A stretch of 64,000 nucleotides of DNA. Source: Rhodobacteraceae bacterium S2214. Its GTDB lineage: Bacteria > Pseudomonadota > Alphaproteobacteria > Rhodobacterales > Rhodobacteraceae. Where the stretch lies: contig CP081161.1 of the NCBI GenBank assembly GCA_025141675.1, positions 1,834,001-1,898,000 on the forward strand, read 5' to 3'. The notes under the pieces were generated by a model. The model saw only the letters and a list, made by a program, of their open reading frames with translations, had not been told where the DNA came from and searched no databases. Made by a program: the position numbers and the translations under genes. Of the stretch, positions 34,891 through 43,219 are shown piece by piece; the first letter of the stretch is position 1; each line of letters opens with the position of its first letter.

Positions 34891-37302
34891 ATGCAAGAAC
34901 CGTTGAGTTCATCATACCCCGTATTGCCGTTGCGCGACATTGTTGTGTTCCCACACATGATCGTGCCGCTGTTCGTGGGCCGTGAAAAGTCAGTCCGCGC
35001 GCTTGAAGAAGTGATGCAGGACGACAAGCAAATTCTGCTATCTAGCCAGATCGATCCCGGTGAGGACGATCCAGCGCAGGACGGCATCTATAAGGCCGGT
35101 GTTCTGGCCAATGTATTGCAATTGTTGAAGCTGCCCGATGGCACCGTGAAGGTGCTTGTCGAAGGACGCGGCCGTGTGCGGATTACTGGGTTCTTGGATA
35201 ACCCCGATTTCTTCGAAGCGTCAGCCGAATATCTGACCGAAATGCCGGGCAACGAAGACGAGACAGAGGCGTTGATCCGTTCTGTCGCGACTGAATTCGA
35301 ACGCTATGCGAAGGTTAAGAAGAACATTCCCGAAGAAGCCATGGCTGCTGTTGGTGAAACAACCGAACCTGCGAAATTAGCAGACCTCGTGGCAGGCCAT
35401 CTTGGCATCGAAGTTGCTCAAAAGCAGGAGCTTTTGGAAACGCTGTCCGTGTCTGAACGGCTGGAAAAAGTTTACGGCCTGATGCAGGGTGAAATGTCCG
35501 TGTTGTCGGTCGAGAAAAAGATCAAGACACGCGTCAAGTCCCAGATGGAACGGACGCAGCGCGAATACTATTTGAATGAGCAGATGAAGGCCATTCAGAA
35601 GGAACTTGGCGACGGTGAAGAAGGCCAGAACGAGGTCGAAGAACTTGAGACCAAGATCGCTGAAACCAAGCTGTCCAAAGAAGCCCGTGAAAAGGTCGAC
35701 GCAGAGCTGAAAAAACTCAAGAACATGTCGCCGATGTCCGCGGAAGCCACAGTTGTGCGCAACTACATGGATTGGATTTTGGGTGTGCCGTGGGGCGTGA
35801 AGTCCCGCACGAAAAAGGATCTGGGTGGTGCGCAGAAGGTGCTCGACGCTGACCACTTTGGCCTTGAAAAGGTTAAGGAGCGGATCGTCGAATATCTGGC
35901 CGTACAGCAGCGTTCGAAGAAGCTGAAAGGCCCGATCATGTGCCTTGTCGGCCCTCCGGGTGTTGGTAAGACGTCGCTCGGTAAATCTGTAGCGAAGGCG
36001 ACAGGTCGCGAATTTATCCGCATTTCCCTTGGTGGTGTGCGTGATGAATCTGAAATCCGTGGCCACCGTCGGACCTACATTGGGTCGATGCCGGGTAAGA
36101 TCATTCAGGCGCTAAAGAAGGCGAAAACTACGAACCCGCTGATCTTGCTCGATGAAATCGACAAGATGGGTCAGGATTTCCGTGGTGACCCCGCGTCCGC
36201 GATGCTCGAGGTGCTCGATCCGGAACAGAACAGCACATTCGTCGATCACTACCTTGAGGTGGAATATGATCTGTCGAACGTAATGTTCCTGACAACTGCG
36301 AACTCGTACAACATGCCGGGTCCTTTGCTGGACCGGATGGAGATTATTTCGCTGTCGGGCTACACCGAAGACGAAAAGCGCGAGATTTCTCGTCAGCATT
36401 TGCTGCCGAAGGTTTTGAAAAACCACGGGTTGAAGGACAAGGAATTCGCAATCGATGACGCGGCCTTGACCGAAATGATCCGGCGTTACACCCGCGAAGC
36501 AGGTGTGCGGAACCTTGAACGTGAACTCGCGAAGATCGCACGGAAAGCGGTGACCAAGATCGTCAAGAAGGAAGTCGAGGCCGTAGAGGTCAACGCCGAA
36601 AATCTGGACGATTATCTTGGCGTGCCGAAGCACCGTTATGGTCTGGCCGAAACCGAAGATCAGGTTGGTGTCGTGACCGGTCTGGCTTGGACGTCTGTCG
36701 GCGGTGAACTGCTGTCGATTGAGGCGCTGAACCTGCCGGGCAAAGGTCGCATGAAAACAACGGGTAAGCTCGGTGATGTGATGAAAGAATCCATCGATGC
36801 CGCGTCATCCTACGTGCGGTCCATCAGCCCTGAAATCGGTGTGAAGCCGCCAAAGTTCGACAAGATCGACATCCACGTGCACGTCCCCGACGGGGCGACA
36901 CCAAAGGATGGTCCATCTGCGGGCTTGGCCATGGTCACGTCTATCGTGTCCGTTCTGACTGATATTCCGGTGCGCCGCGATATTGCGATGACAGGCGAGG
37001 TATCGTTGCGTGGCAACGCGATGCCGATTGGTGGTTTGAAAGAAAAACTGCTGGCAGCGCTGCGCGGCGGGATCAAAACGGTTCTGATCCCCGAAGATAA
37101 CGCAAAAGATTTACCGGACATTCCGGACAACGTGAAAGAGGGCCTCGAGATCATCGTCGTCAAACACGTATCTGAAGTGTTGGAACACGCGTTGGTCCGT
37201 AAACCAGAAGCGATTGAATGGGATGCAGAGGCTGAAGAAGCCGCCGCTGCGGCCAAAGCTCTCGCCGCTGGTGGTGCGGGTGCGGGTGCGATCGCCCATT
37301 AA
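34891..37302 (+). CDS. lon: ATP-dependent protease Lon
   Basis: The 803-residue cytoplasmic protease degrades misfolded and regulatory proteins. It has the N-terminal substrate-binding LAN domain (PVLPLRDIVVFPHMIVPLFV), a coiled-coil linker, the AAA+ core with Walker A GPPGVGKTS and Walker B LILLDEIDKMG, and the Ser-Lys peptidase with DGPSAGLAM. Full family length. The ATG at 34891 follows AAGGAAAAA; a TTG eight codons earlier is less likely. Confidence 0.97.
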   Translation: MQEPLSSSYPVLPLRDIVVFPHMIVPLFVGREKSVRALEEVMQDDKQILLSSQIDPGEDDPAQDGIYKAGVLANVLQLLKLPDGTVKVLVEGRGRVRITGFLDNPDFFEASAEYLTEMPGNEDETEALIRSVATEFERYAKVKKNIPEEAMAAVGETTEPAKLADLVAGHLGIEVAQKQELLETLSVSERLEKVYGLMQGEMSVLSVEKKIKTRVKSQMERTQREYYLNEQMKAIQKELGDGEEGQNEVEELETKIAETKLSKEAREKVDAELKKLKNMSPMSAEATVVRNYMDWILGVPWGVKSRTKKDLGGAQKVLDADHFGLEKVKERIVEYLAVQQRSKKLKGPIMCLVGPPGVGKTSLGKSVAKATGREFIRISLGGVRDESEIRGHRRTYIGSMPGKIIQALKKAKTTNPLILLDEIDKMGQDFRGDPASAMLEVLDPEQNSTFVDHYLEVEYDLSNVMFLTTANSYNMPGPLLDRMEIISLSGYTEDEKREISRQHLLPKVLKNHGLKDKEFAIDDAALTEMIRRYTREAGVRNLERELAKIARKAVTKIVKKEVEAVEVNAENLDDYLGVPKHRYGLAETEDQVGVVTGLAWTSVGGELLSIEALNLPGKGRMKTTGKLGDVMKESIDAASSYVRSISPEIGVKPPKFDKIDIHVHVPDGATPKDGPSAGLAMVTSIVSVLTDIPVRRDIAMTGEVSLRGNAMPIGGLKEKLLAALRGGIKTVLIPEDNAKDLPDIPDNVKEGLEIIVVKHVSEVLEHALVRKPEAIEWDAEAEEAAAAAKALAAGGAGAGAIAH

Positions 37303-37326
37303 GCGCTGTCAAAGCCACAAATTTGA

Positions 37327-37356
37327 AAAAGGGCGCAGCATTGGTTGCGCCCTTTT
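37327..37356 (+). terminator. lon terminator
   Basis: AAAAGGGCGCA/TGCGCCCTTTT is an 11-bp stem with an 8-base loop and a T-tail, between lon and the HU-like gene. Confidence 0.9.
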
Positions 37357-37420
37357 GCTTTTCCCCGTTGCGGCACTGATCCGACGGGGTAGGGTAGGGT
37401 AAAGAGAAAAAGAGGGCCCG

Positions 37421-37846
37421 ATGGCTGATAATGACACCCCCGACACGAACACCGTCAAATTGAAACCCGGCAAACCCACCGCAAAAGCAAAGCTTGCTCC
37501 GGTCAGCACAGGGCCCAAGCCCGTCGTCGTGTCTGTGCCGCAGGCGGTGCCTGTATCGACACCGAAATCCGCGCCAGCCAGCGCGCCCAAAGCTGTCGTC
37601 AGTGATGATGGTCCAGTTAAAAAGGGACCGATTTTGGATGCTGTCGTCGAAAAAAGCGGCATCAAACGGTCCGATGCGAAACTGGTTGTCGAAGCCCTGT
37701 TTGAAGTCATGGCCGACAAGCTGATCAACGCCGAAGACATGCAACTGCCGCCTTTGGGCAAGTTGAAAATCGTAAAGACGAAGGACGTTGGCAAGGGCGC
37801 TAAGGCGATCACACTGAAATTGCGCACGCCAAATACCTCAGAGTGA
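37421..37846 (+). CDS. HU-family DNA-binding protein with a long N-terminal tail and shortened arm
   Basis: The protein has 141 residues. Residues 1-66 are a low-complexity Pro/Ala/Lys tail (VPQAVPVSTPKSAPASAPKA). Residues 69-141 match HU (GPILDAVVEKSGIKRSDAKL, VVEALFEVMADKLINAEDM, LPPLGKLKIVKTKDVGKG), but the beta-arm that inserts into the DNA minor groove is much shorter than in classical HU. It lies between lon and a tRNA gene. It is probably a variant nucleoid protein; whether it still bends DNA is open. Confidence 0.82.
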   Translation: MADNDTPDTNTVKLKPGKPTAKAKLAPVSTGPKPVVVSVPQAVPVSTPKSAPASAPKAVVSDDGPVKKGPILDAVVEKSGIKRSDAKLVVEALFEVMADKLINAEDMQLPPLGKLKIVKTKDVGKGAKAITLKLRTPNTSE

Positions 37847-37895
37847 ACTTTGTGGGTTGCGCCCGCGCGAATCCGGCTTTAAATCCACCGCTATC

Positions 37896-37971
37896 GGGTG
37901 ATTAGCTCAGTTGGTAGAGCGCTTCCTTTACACGGAAGATGTCGGGAGTTCGAGCCTCTCATCACCCACCA
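37896..37971 (+). tRNA. tRNA-Val (anticodon UAC), copy 1
   Basis: The gene has 76 bases including an encoded CCA. The acceptor stem is GGGTGAT/ATCACCC, the D-loop AGCTCAGTTGGTAGAGC, the anticodon stem-loop CTTCC-TTTACAC-GGAAG with anticodon TAC, and the T-loop GTTCGAGCC. It is identical to the copy at 38622. Confidence 0.96.
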
Positions 37972-37979
37972 GATTTTCC

Positions 37980-38006
37980 AAAGGCGTACCAAGTTGGTGC
38001 GCCTTT
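37980..38006 (+). terminator. terminator after tRNA-Val copy 1
   Basis: AAAGGCGTACCA/TGGTGCGCCTTT is a 12-bp stem with one G-U pair and a TTCTGTAT tail, ending just before the phosphatase gene. Confidence 0.8.
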
Positions 38007-38030
38007 TCTGTATCAACTGCGAGGCGCACC

Positions 38031-38591
38031 ATGTCCCATCCAGAGCTTTATATCCTGCGACATGGTGAAACCGAATGGAACGCCGAAAACCGTATGCAGG
38101 GTGAATTGAATTCCCCATTGACGCAAAAGGGCGAAATGGACGCCGCACGACAGGGTGAAATTTTGCAGACCCTTGATCTGACCGGATTTGCATTTCTATG
38201 CAGTCCGCAAGGCCGTGCATTCCAAACCGCAGGGATTGCCCTTGGCAGAATCGCGACTGATGTACGCACGGATGATCGCCTGCGCGAGATTGGTGTCGGT
38301 GATTGGTCGGGTTTGCTGCGGGACGAGTTGCCGATGCCTGAAGGAAAAGATCCGTTCATGGCGCAGTATGAAATCGCACCAAATGGTGAAGGATTCGAAC
38401 GGCTTGAAACCCGTTGCCGCGCATTTCTTGCTGATCTGCAGGGCCCAAGCGTCCTGATTACGCACGGAATCACCAGCCGGATGATGCGGTCTATCGTGGC
38501 GGGCGAAGGTGCCGTTTCCGTGCCGACGATTCATGGCGGGCAGGGCTGTGTCTATCATTTGAAAGACGGCGTGCAAAAACTGCTTGAGTAA
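38031..38591 (+). CDS. histidine phosphatase family protein (phosphoglycerate mutase-like)
   Basis: The 186-residue protein starts MSHPELYILRHGETEWNAEN. The RHGE catalytic His and the second His in VLITHGITSRMMR define the branch-1 histidine phosphatases. It is too short for a glycolytic mutase, so it is more likely a small-molecule phosphatase. It lies between the two tRNA-Val genes; the open frame upstream of ATG 38031 runs through the tRNA and is not used. Confidence 0.9.
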   Translation: MSHPELYILRHGETEWNAENRMQGELNSPLTQKGEMDAARQGEILQTLDLTGFAFLCSPQGRAFQTAGIALGRIATDVRTDDRLREIGVGDWSGLLRDELPMPEGKDPFMAQYEIAPNGEGFERLETRCRAFLADLQGPSVLITHGITSRMMRSIVAGEGAVSVPTIHGGQGCVYHLKDGVQKLLE

Positions 38592-38621
38592 CCCGAACCG
38601 ATAGCCTAAACGACGCCACAC

Positions 38622-38697
38622 GGGTGATTAGCTCAGTTGGTAGAGCGCTTCCTTTACACGGAAGATGTCGGGAGTTCGAGCCTCTCATCACCCACCA
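38622..38697 (+). tRNA. tRNA-Val (anticodon UAC), copy 2
   Basis: It is identical over all 76 bases to the copy at 37896, with different flanking sequence except for a few bases. Confidence 0.96.
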
Positions 38698-38717
38698 CTT
38701 CACATCCCGCTAACCCT

Positions 38718-39689
38718 ATGCAATCGTCGCGTATGAGACGTGTAAAATGGCTTTCTGCTGTCCTTGTTTGTCTGGGCGCGGCCCTTTGGTTGGCCAACAC
38801 GAATGCATTTGTCAGCTTGCCTGCGGATCAGCAGCTAAAGCTGATTGCCCACAGAGGCATTCATCAGATCTACGCAGGCAATGATCGTAACGCCGATACC
38901 TGTACCGCCAATCCTGTCATGCCAATGACGCATCCCTTCATTGCCAATACGATTGCGTCGATTGATGCATCGTTTGACGCGGGTGCAGACGTGGTAGAGG
39001 TTGACGTGCACTTGACCACCGACGGCCAATTTGCGGTTTTTCATGACTGGACACTGGACTGTCAAACCAACGGCACTGGTGTGACGCATAAGCAGGACAT
39101 GGCGTACCTGCGCGGTCTCGATCTAGGCTATGGATATACAAGCGACGGTGAAACCTATCCCTTGCGCGGGACTGCAGTGGGGCGGATGCCGACACTGACA
39201 GAGGTTTTTGAAACGGTCCCCGACGGTCGGTTTCTCGTTAATTTCAAAAGCAACCGACGCGAAGACGGTGACGTGTTGGTTGATCGGTTTTACCAGACTC
39301 AAGCACCGATTTGGGGCGTATACGGTGGCGGTCCGCCGACTAGTAGTGCGATGAACAGGTCCGTTTGGACAGGGTTCAGCCGACAAAGCCTTAAGGCCTG
39401 CCTGTTCAAATACGCGTTGACCGGTTGGACGGGCAGGGCGCCTGCGGTTTGCGCCAATATGGCGGTCGCTGTGCCGATGGATTACGCGCCGTATCTCTGG
39501 GGCTGGCCGCATAAGTTCACTCGCCGCATGCATGCTGTTGGGACAGAGGTGATCTTGTGGGGACCCTACGACGGGTCAGGTTTCTCCAGTGGGGTCGATA
39601 ACTTGGAAACTCTCGCGCGGGTGCCTGCGCAGTTTGACGGGTATATCTGGACCAACCGGGTCGAAGTGATCGGTCCAGCGCTGCGTTAA
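38718..39689 (+). CDS. glycerophosphodiester phosphodiesterase family protein, membrane-anchored
   Basis: The 323-residue protein has an N-terminal signal anchor (VKWLSAVLVCLGAALWLANT). GDPD features are LIAHRGIHQIYAG and GADVVEVDVHLTTDGQFAVFHDWTLD, with ends NFKSNRR and YIWTNRVEVIGP. Two ATGs (38718, 38733) are possible starts; neither has a strong ribosome-binding site. It follows tRNA-Val copy 2 by 20 bp. It may recycle lipid-derived diesters together with the GDPD at 29761. Confidence 0.82.
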   Translation: MQSSRMRRVKWLSAVLVCLGAALWLANTNAFVSLPADQQLKLIAHRGIHQIYAGNDRNADTCTANPVMPMTHPFIANTIASIDASFDAGADVVEVDVHLTTDGQFAVFHDWTLDCQTNGTGVTHKQDMAYLRGLDLGYGYTSDGETYPLRGTAVGRMPTLTEVFETVPDGRFLVNFKSNRREDGDVLVDRFYQTQAPIWGVYGGGPPTSSAMNRSVWTGFSRQSLKACLFKYALTGWTGRAPAVCANMAVAVPMDYAPYLWGWPHKFTRRMHAVGTEVILWGPYDGSGFSSGVDNLETLARVPAQFDGYIWTNRVEVIGPALR

Positions 39690-39697
39690 TCTTTTTC

Positions 39698-40189
39698 TTA
39701 TTGGGATTCGGACATCGCGGCCATGACGGCTGCTGTGAACCCCGTCTCGCTCATCGCGGCGAGCTGTGCGTCGGGTAGGCCGCATTCTTCGTTGATTGCC
39801 AAGGATTCGTCTTCCGTCATGCCCTGTGGGATCAGGGCCATAGGGTCTACCGAGTCTGCAAATTCGGTCATGGTCATCCCTTGAGAATCGGCGATGACAG
39901 TCTCGATGTCGTCCAGCATGGTTGAAAACGTATCTGGCCCCGCGACATCCGCGAATTTGTCTTGCACGCACGCAGCGGAAGTTTTTAGCGCGGGGGTCCA
40001 TTCCAGCAAGGCAAGCGCGTCGCGCACAGGTGTGCCATCGCCTCCGCCTTGTTCGATCTCAAGGGCCATCATTTCACCCATCAAAACATTCATGTCGACC
40101 ATAACTGACGCAAAACGGTCGAGTTGGTCGTCAGCTGTCGCAGCCATCGGCAAAAGGCACAGGGCAGATGTGATCAGTAAATTGCGCAT
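39698..40189 (-). CDS. exported acidic protein of unknown function
   Basis: The 163-residue protein has a signal peptide (MRNLLITSALCLLPMAATA) and a mature acidic helical part with two cysteines (SAACVQDKF and NEECGLPD). No domain is recognised. It is convergent with the GDPD gene, with only 8 bp between them. Confidence 0.65.
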   Translation of the reverse strand: MRNLLITSALCLLPMAATADDQLDRFASVMVDMNVLMGEMMALEIEQGGGDGTPVRDALALLEWTPALKTSAACVQDKFADVAGPDTFSTMLDDIETVIADSQGMTMTEFADSVDPMALIPQGMTEDESLAINEECGLPDAQLAAMSETGFTAAVMAAMSESQ

Positions 40190-40430
40190 AATCGTCCTAA
40201 TATGTTGATGTTTTCCAATCCGAATGACTCTGCACAAGTTTTGCGGGATGGCTACAATTAATCAGGCCTAGTTTGCTTTGATAGCCTATGGGGGTCGTAC
40301 GGCGCGGACCCGTTAACATCGGGCATCCAAAAGAAAATGCATTTTCTTTGCACTTCTTGCCTGTGCGTTCTTGACGCCCCCAAACACCCGGCATAGAAGC
40401 CCCACAACGTCGCAAGATGTTGAGAGATGC

Positions 40431-40507
40431 GCGGTTGTAGCTCAGCTGGTTAGAGTACCGGCCTGTCACGCCGGGGGTCGCGGGTTCGAGCCCCGTCAAC
40501 CGCGCCA
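40431..40507 (+). tRNA. tRNA-Asp (anticodon GUC), copy 1
   Basis: The gene has 77 bases including an encoded CCA. The acceptor is GCGGTTG/CAACCGC, the anticodon stem-loop CCGGC-CTGTCAC-GCCGG with anticodon GTC, and the T-arm GGTTCGAGCC. It is identical to the copy at 41184. Confidence 0.96.
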
Positions 40508-40630
40508 TCCTCTCTCTTTTTCCAGAAATATGACAAGATTTCACATCAGCATGAGAACGCTGTCACGTAGCAGACGTGCGCGATTTGCGTCCTTATGTTC
40601 GATTCCAACAGATCAATTAAGGAATCGCAG

Positions 40631-41092
40631 ATGTCACTGTCCCGCCGCCAATTCATGACCCTGTCCGTCTCACTGCCGATGGTGAGCATGGTCGCAACTC
40701 AAGCCATCGCGCGGACGCCAGCCATATATGCTGAAGATGGCATCGCAATCGATGGCACAGACCCCGTTGCGTATTTTACCGACGGTGAACCCGTTGCTGG
40801 ATCTCCTGATCATCAAGTGATGTGGCAGGGGGCCACGTGGCAGTTTTCATCCGCCGCAAACCGTGCCGCGTTTGAGGCTGATCCATACGCCTATGCCCCA
40901 CAATACGGCGGCTACTGCGCCTACGCCGTATCGCAGGGCTACACAGCGTCCACGACGCCCGCTGCTTGGTCAATTGTAGACGGGAAGCTGTACCTGAATT
41001 ATTCGCGCCGAATCCGTCGTAAATGGGAACGTGATCCGGCTGGATACATCGCTGCGGGGGATGCAAATTGGCCCGAAGTCCTTTCGGCTTAG
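40631..41092 (+). CDS. Tat-exported YHS-domain protein
   Basis: The 153-residue protein has a twin-arginine leader (MSLSRRQFMTLSVSLPMVSM). The mature part is a YHS-like domain: IDGTDPVAYFTDGEPVAGS, QFSSAANRAAFEADPYAYAPQ and YGGYCAYAVSQG. YHS domains often bind metal; the fold and the export route suggest a periplasmic metal or redox role, unproven. It lies between the two tRNA-Asp genes. Confidence 0.83.
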   Translation: MSLSRRQFMTLSVSLPMVSMVATQAIARTPAIYAEDGIAIDGTDPVAYFTDGEPVAGSPDHQVMWQGATWQFSSAANRAAFEADPYAYAPQYGGYCAYAVSQGYTASTTPAAWSIVDGKLYLNYSRRIRRKWERDPAGYIAAGDANWPEVLSA

Positions 41093-41183
41093 GTCATCGT
41101 TCAGCCTTCGAACAAAAAAGTGCAAAAACCGCGCGATTTGGCGTTGACGGGTGTGACACTTCCTTCTATCCCACCCCTCACGC

Positions 41184-41260
41184 GCGGTTGTAGCTCAGCT
41201 GGTTAGAGTACCGGCCTGTCACGCCGGGGGTCGCGGGTTCGAGCCCCGTCAACCGCGCCA
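41184..41260 (+). tRNA. tRNA-Asp (anticodon GUC), copy 2
   Basis: It is identical over all 77 bases to the copy at 40431. Confidence 0.96.
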
Positions 41261-41319
41261 CTTTCCACCATATGTTTGATCGACTTCGTTCAGTGCAATT
41301 GAATGAAGTGTTAGTCAGA

Positions 41320-41790
41320 TCATAGATACACGTCGATCATCTGCTGTGATGTGTCATAACCCGCTTCTTCCAAGGCAGGTTGTAGCAAAGACCACACCGT
41401 TTCGGCATCATCCGTCTCTGCAAACGCTTCAACCGCATCAGCGATCAACGCGACGATCCCTGTGTCAACAGACCCTTTGGATTGTGATCCACCTTGGCCG
41501 CCCTCAGGCGGTGGGGGAGGCGGTGGACGGTCGCCGCCCTTGATGCCAGCTTGGTTGGCAAGGTCTTTTGCATCAATCCCGTTGTCGCTCAGCAGTGATT
41601 CCAGTCCGGACCCCGGCCTGATCCCAATTTCTTTGATCTGCGTGACGATCTTTTTGGCATCAGATTCGGTCAATTTGGATGAATCGTAGTCGGCCAAAAA
41701 CGTTGTCAGCTTTTCGGCCTGCTGGCTGGTGATGGAGGTGGGTTGTGTCGATTGGGCCGCGTATCCAGCAGCCATGTTGGCTTGTAGCAT
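41320..41790 (-). CDS. two-part helical protein with a polyproline linker, unknown function
   Basis: The 156-residue protein has a first half (QQAEKLTTFLADYDSSKLTE and DAKKIVTQIKEIGIRPGSGL) that resembles EF-hand-type helix-loop-helix segments by eye (DYDSSKLTESD). A DRPPPPPPPEGGQGG linker then leads to a second helical part ending SQQMIDVYL. No signal peptide. The start at 41790 has AAGGGAG upstream. Confidence 0.65.
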   Translation of the reverse strand: MLQANMAAGYAAQSTQPTSITSQQAEKLTTFLADYDSSKLTESDAKKIVTQIKEIGIRPGSGLESLLSDNGIDAKDLANQAGIKGGDRPPPPPPPEGGQGGSQSKGSVDTGIVALIADAVEAFAETDDAETVWSLLQPALEEAGYDTSQQMIDVYL

Positions 41791-41917
41791 GACGTTGCTC
41801 CCTTCGTACCTGTGCACAAGTGTGGCGCATGCAGGGAAGTATCGGGAGCAACGTTAATAAATCTTCAAGATTCGGATGTTAATCTTGAATTGTCAGTACA
41901 TTAGGCTGCCATGGCCT

Positions 41918-43216
41918 TTATTGACCATCTAGCCGCGCGATTGCCGCAGACAGGATCGTGTCGTCACCGGCTTGGGCCGCAGACACGTCTACGGGTACGT
42001 CGACATCCGGTGGCACGCCAACCCGTTCAAAACCGGCACCATCCATCGCGAGATAGATTTGGTGGGAAAAGCCCAGTTCCCAACCGTTGGGCAGTTCGAT
42101 GCTCATGATATCTGACAACCCGCCAGAGGTCGGTTCACCCATCACCGTGACATTCGGCAGTTCGCGCATCGCCATCGTGAAAATCTCTGCGGCAGAGCCT
42201 GTGTAGGGTGTTGTTAGCACTACGACGGGTTGATCGAACGTCGGTTGCTGCGGTTCCAAGATGGCCGTGTGCAGCGCAGTAAATCCTGTTTCGGTTCGCG
42301 TTGTTTTGGTCAAAACCGGCAGTGGTTCGTCGGTGAAGAACCCCGCGTAGGCCAGTGAAATGTCATCCGACCCACCTGGGTTATACCGAACGTCAAGAAT
42401 GATGCCTTTGGCGTCCGCGAGGTAGTCGAGCACCTGCTGGAATGATGCCGCAGCAACCGTCGCCGCGGATTGGCCAAGTCCCGTTTCGGGGTCCATGTGC
42501 TCGATGTAAACATAGCCGATTTCTGGCGTGGCCCAGCCAACACGCAAACCCGTATCGCTTGGTGCGGACAGATCGCTCACGGCGGCCAGCGTGGTATCCC
42601 GCACCACATGCCGGACGTCGTGCCAGTCTGGGCGGACGGATGGCGACCAGATGCTGTCGCCGGTCGCGATGAACGTATGGCCGTCGTCCAAACCTGTCAG
42701 GGCCTCTTGCAAGACCGCCATGAGCGCGGCGTCGTCCATCTGGCTGCCCGGTTCCGGCCGCAAGGCACGGCGGGCGCCCCAATCGACTCCGTGGGTGTCG
42801 AAATGGGAATAATGCGTGTTCATCGCCTCCCACATCACGTCAAAAACCGCAGTTGGCGTGTTGGGCAGGGGAGCATCGCAGCTGTCGGGCAGGGCCGCAA
42901 CGGGATCGGCAGTAATCGGGTTAAGCGTACCTTCAGCGGCCAGCACCAGCTGTGCGTCTTCGCGATACAAAGTGACCCCTTCAAGGAAATCGACGATCCA
43001 CATGTGTGCAGGGATTGTCTGGTCTTTCGTGCAGTGGATATCGCTGACCTCGTAGACGTCGATGGTCAGCGCACCAACATCCAACATCAACCCGTAGCCG
43101 TCTGTTTTCCATACACCGCGCAGGTCTTGGGATGGGGCATGTTTGACCCAACTGATACCAAGTACGGCGACCGCCAAAATGGCGATCCCCGCGATCCATC
43201 CTAAGATGCGTTTCAT
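41918..43216 (-). CDS. S41 family peptidase (C-terminal processing/tricorn type)
   Basis: The 432-residue protein has an N-terminal membrane anchor (RILGWIAGIAILAVAVLGIS). The peptidase core shows GIILDVRYNPGGSDDISLAY and the nucleophile motif TTPYTGSAAEIFTMAM, followed by MGEPTSGGLSD. It lacks a recognisable PDZ domain. It probably acts on periplasmic proteins. Four bases separate it from the upstream M20 gene, so the two form an operon. Confidence 0.87.
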   Translation of the reverse strand: MKRILGWIAGIAILAVAVLGISWVKHAPSQDLRGVWKTDGYGLMLDVGALTIDVYEVSDIHCTKDQTIPAHMWIVDFLEGVTLYREDAQLVLAAEGTLNPITADPVAALPDSCDAPLPNTPTAVFDVMWEAMNTHYSHFDTHGVDWGARRALRPEPGSQMDDAALMAVLQEALTGLDDGHTFIATGDSIWSPSVRPDWHDVRHVVRDTTLAAVSDLSAPSDTGLRVGWATPEIGYVYIEHMDPETGLGQSAATVAAASFQQVLDYLADAKGIILDVRYNPGGSDDISLAYAGFFTDEPLPVLTKTTRTETGFTALHTAILEPQQPTFDQPVVVLTTPYTGSAAEIFTMAMRELPNVTVMGEPTSGGLSDIMSIELPNGWELGFSHQIYLAMDGAGFERVGVPPDVDVPVDVSAAQAGDDTILSAAIARLDGQ

Positions 43217-43219
43217 TCT

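Noticed and set aside
37911..38030. N-terminal extension of the histidine phosphatase through the tRNA-Val gene.
   Set aside because: The extension is a translation of tRNA sequence; a family-typical start lies at 38031 after the tRNA terminator. The same applies to 38637-38717.
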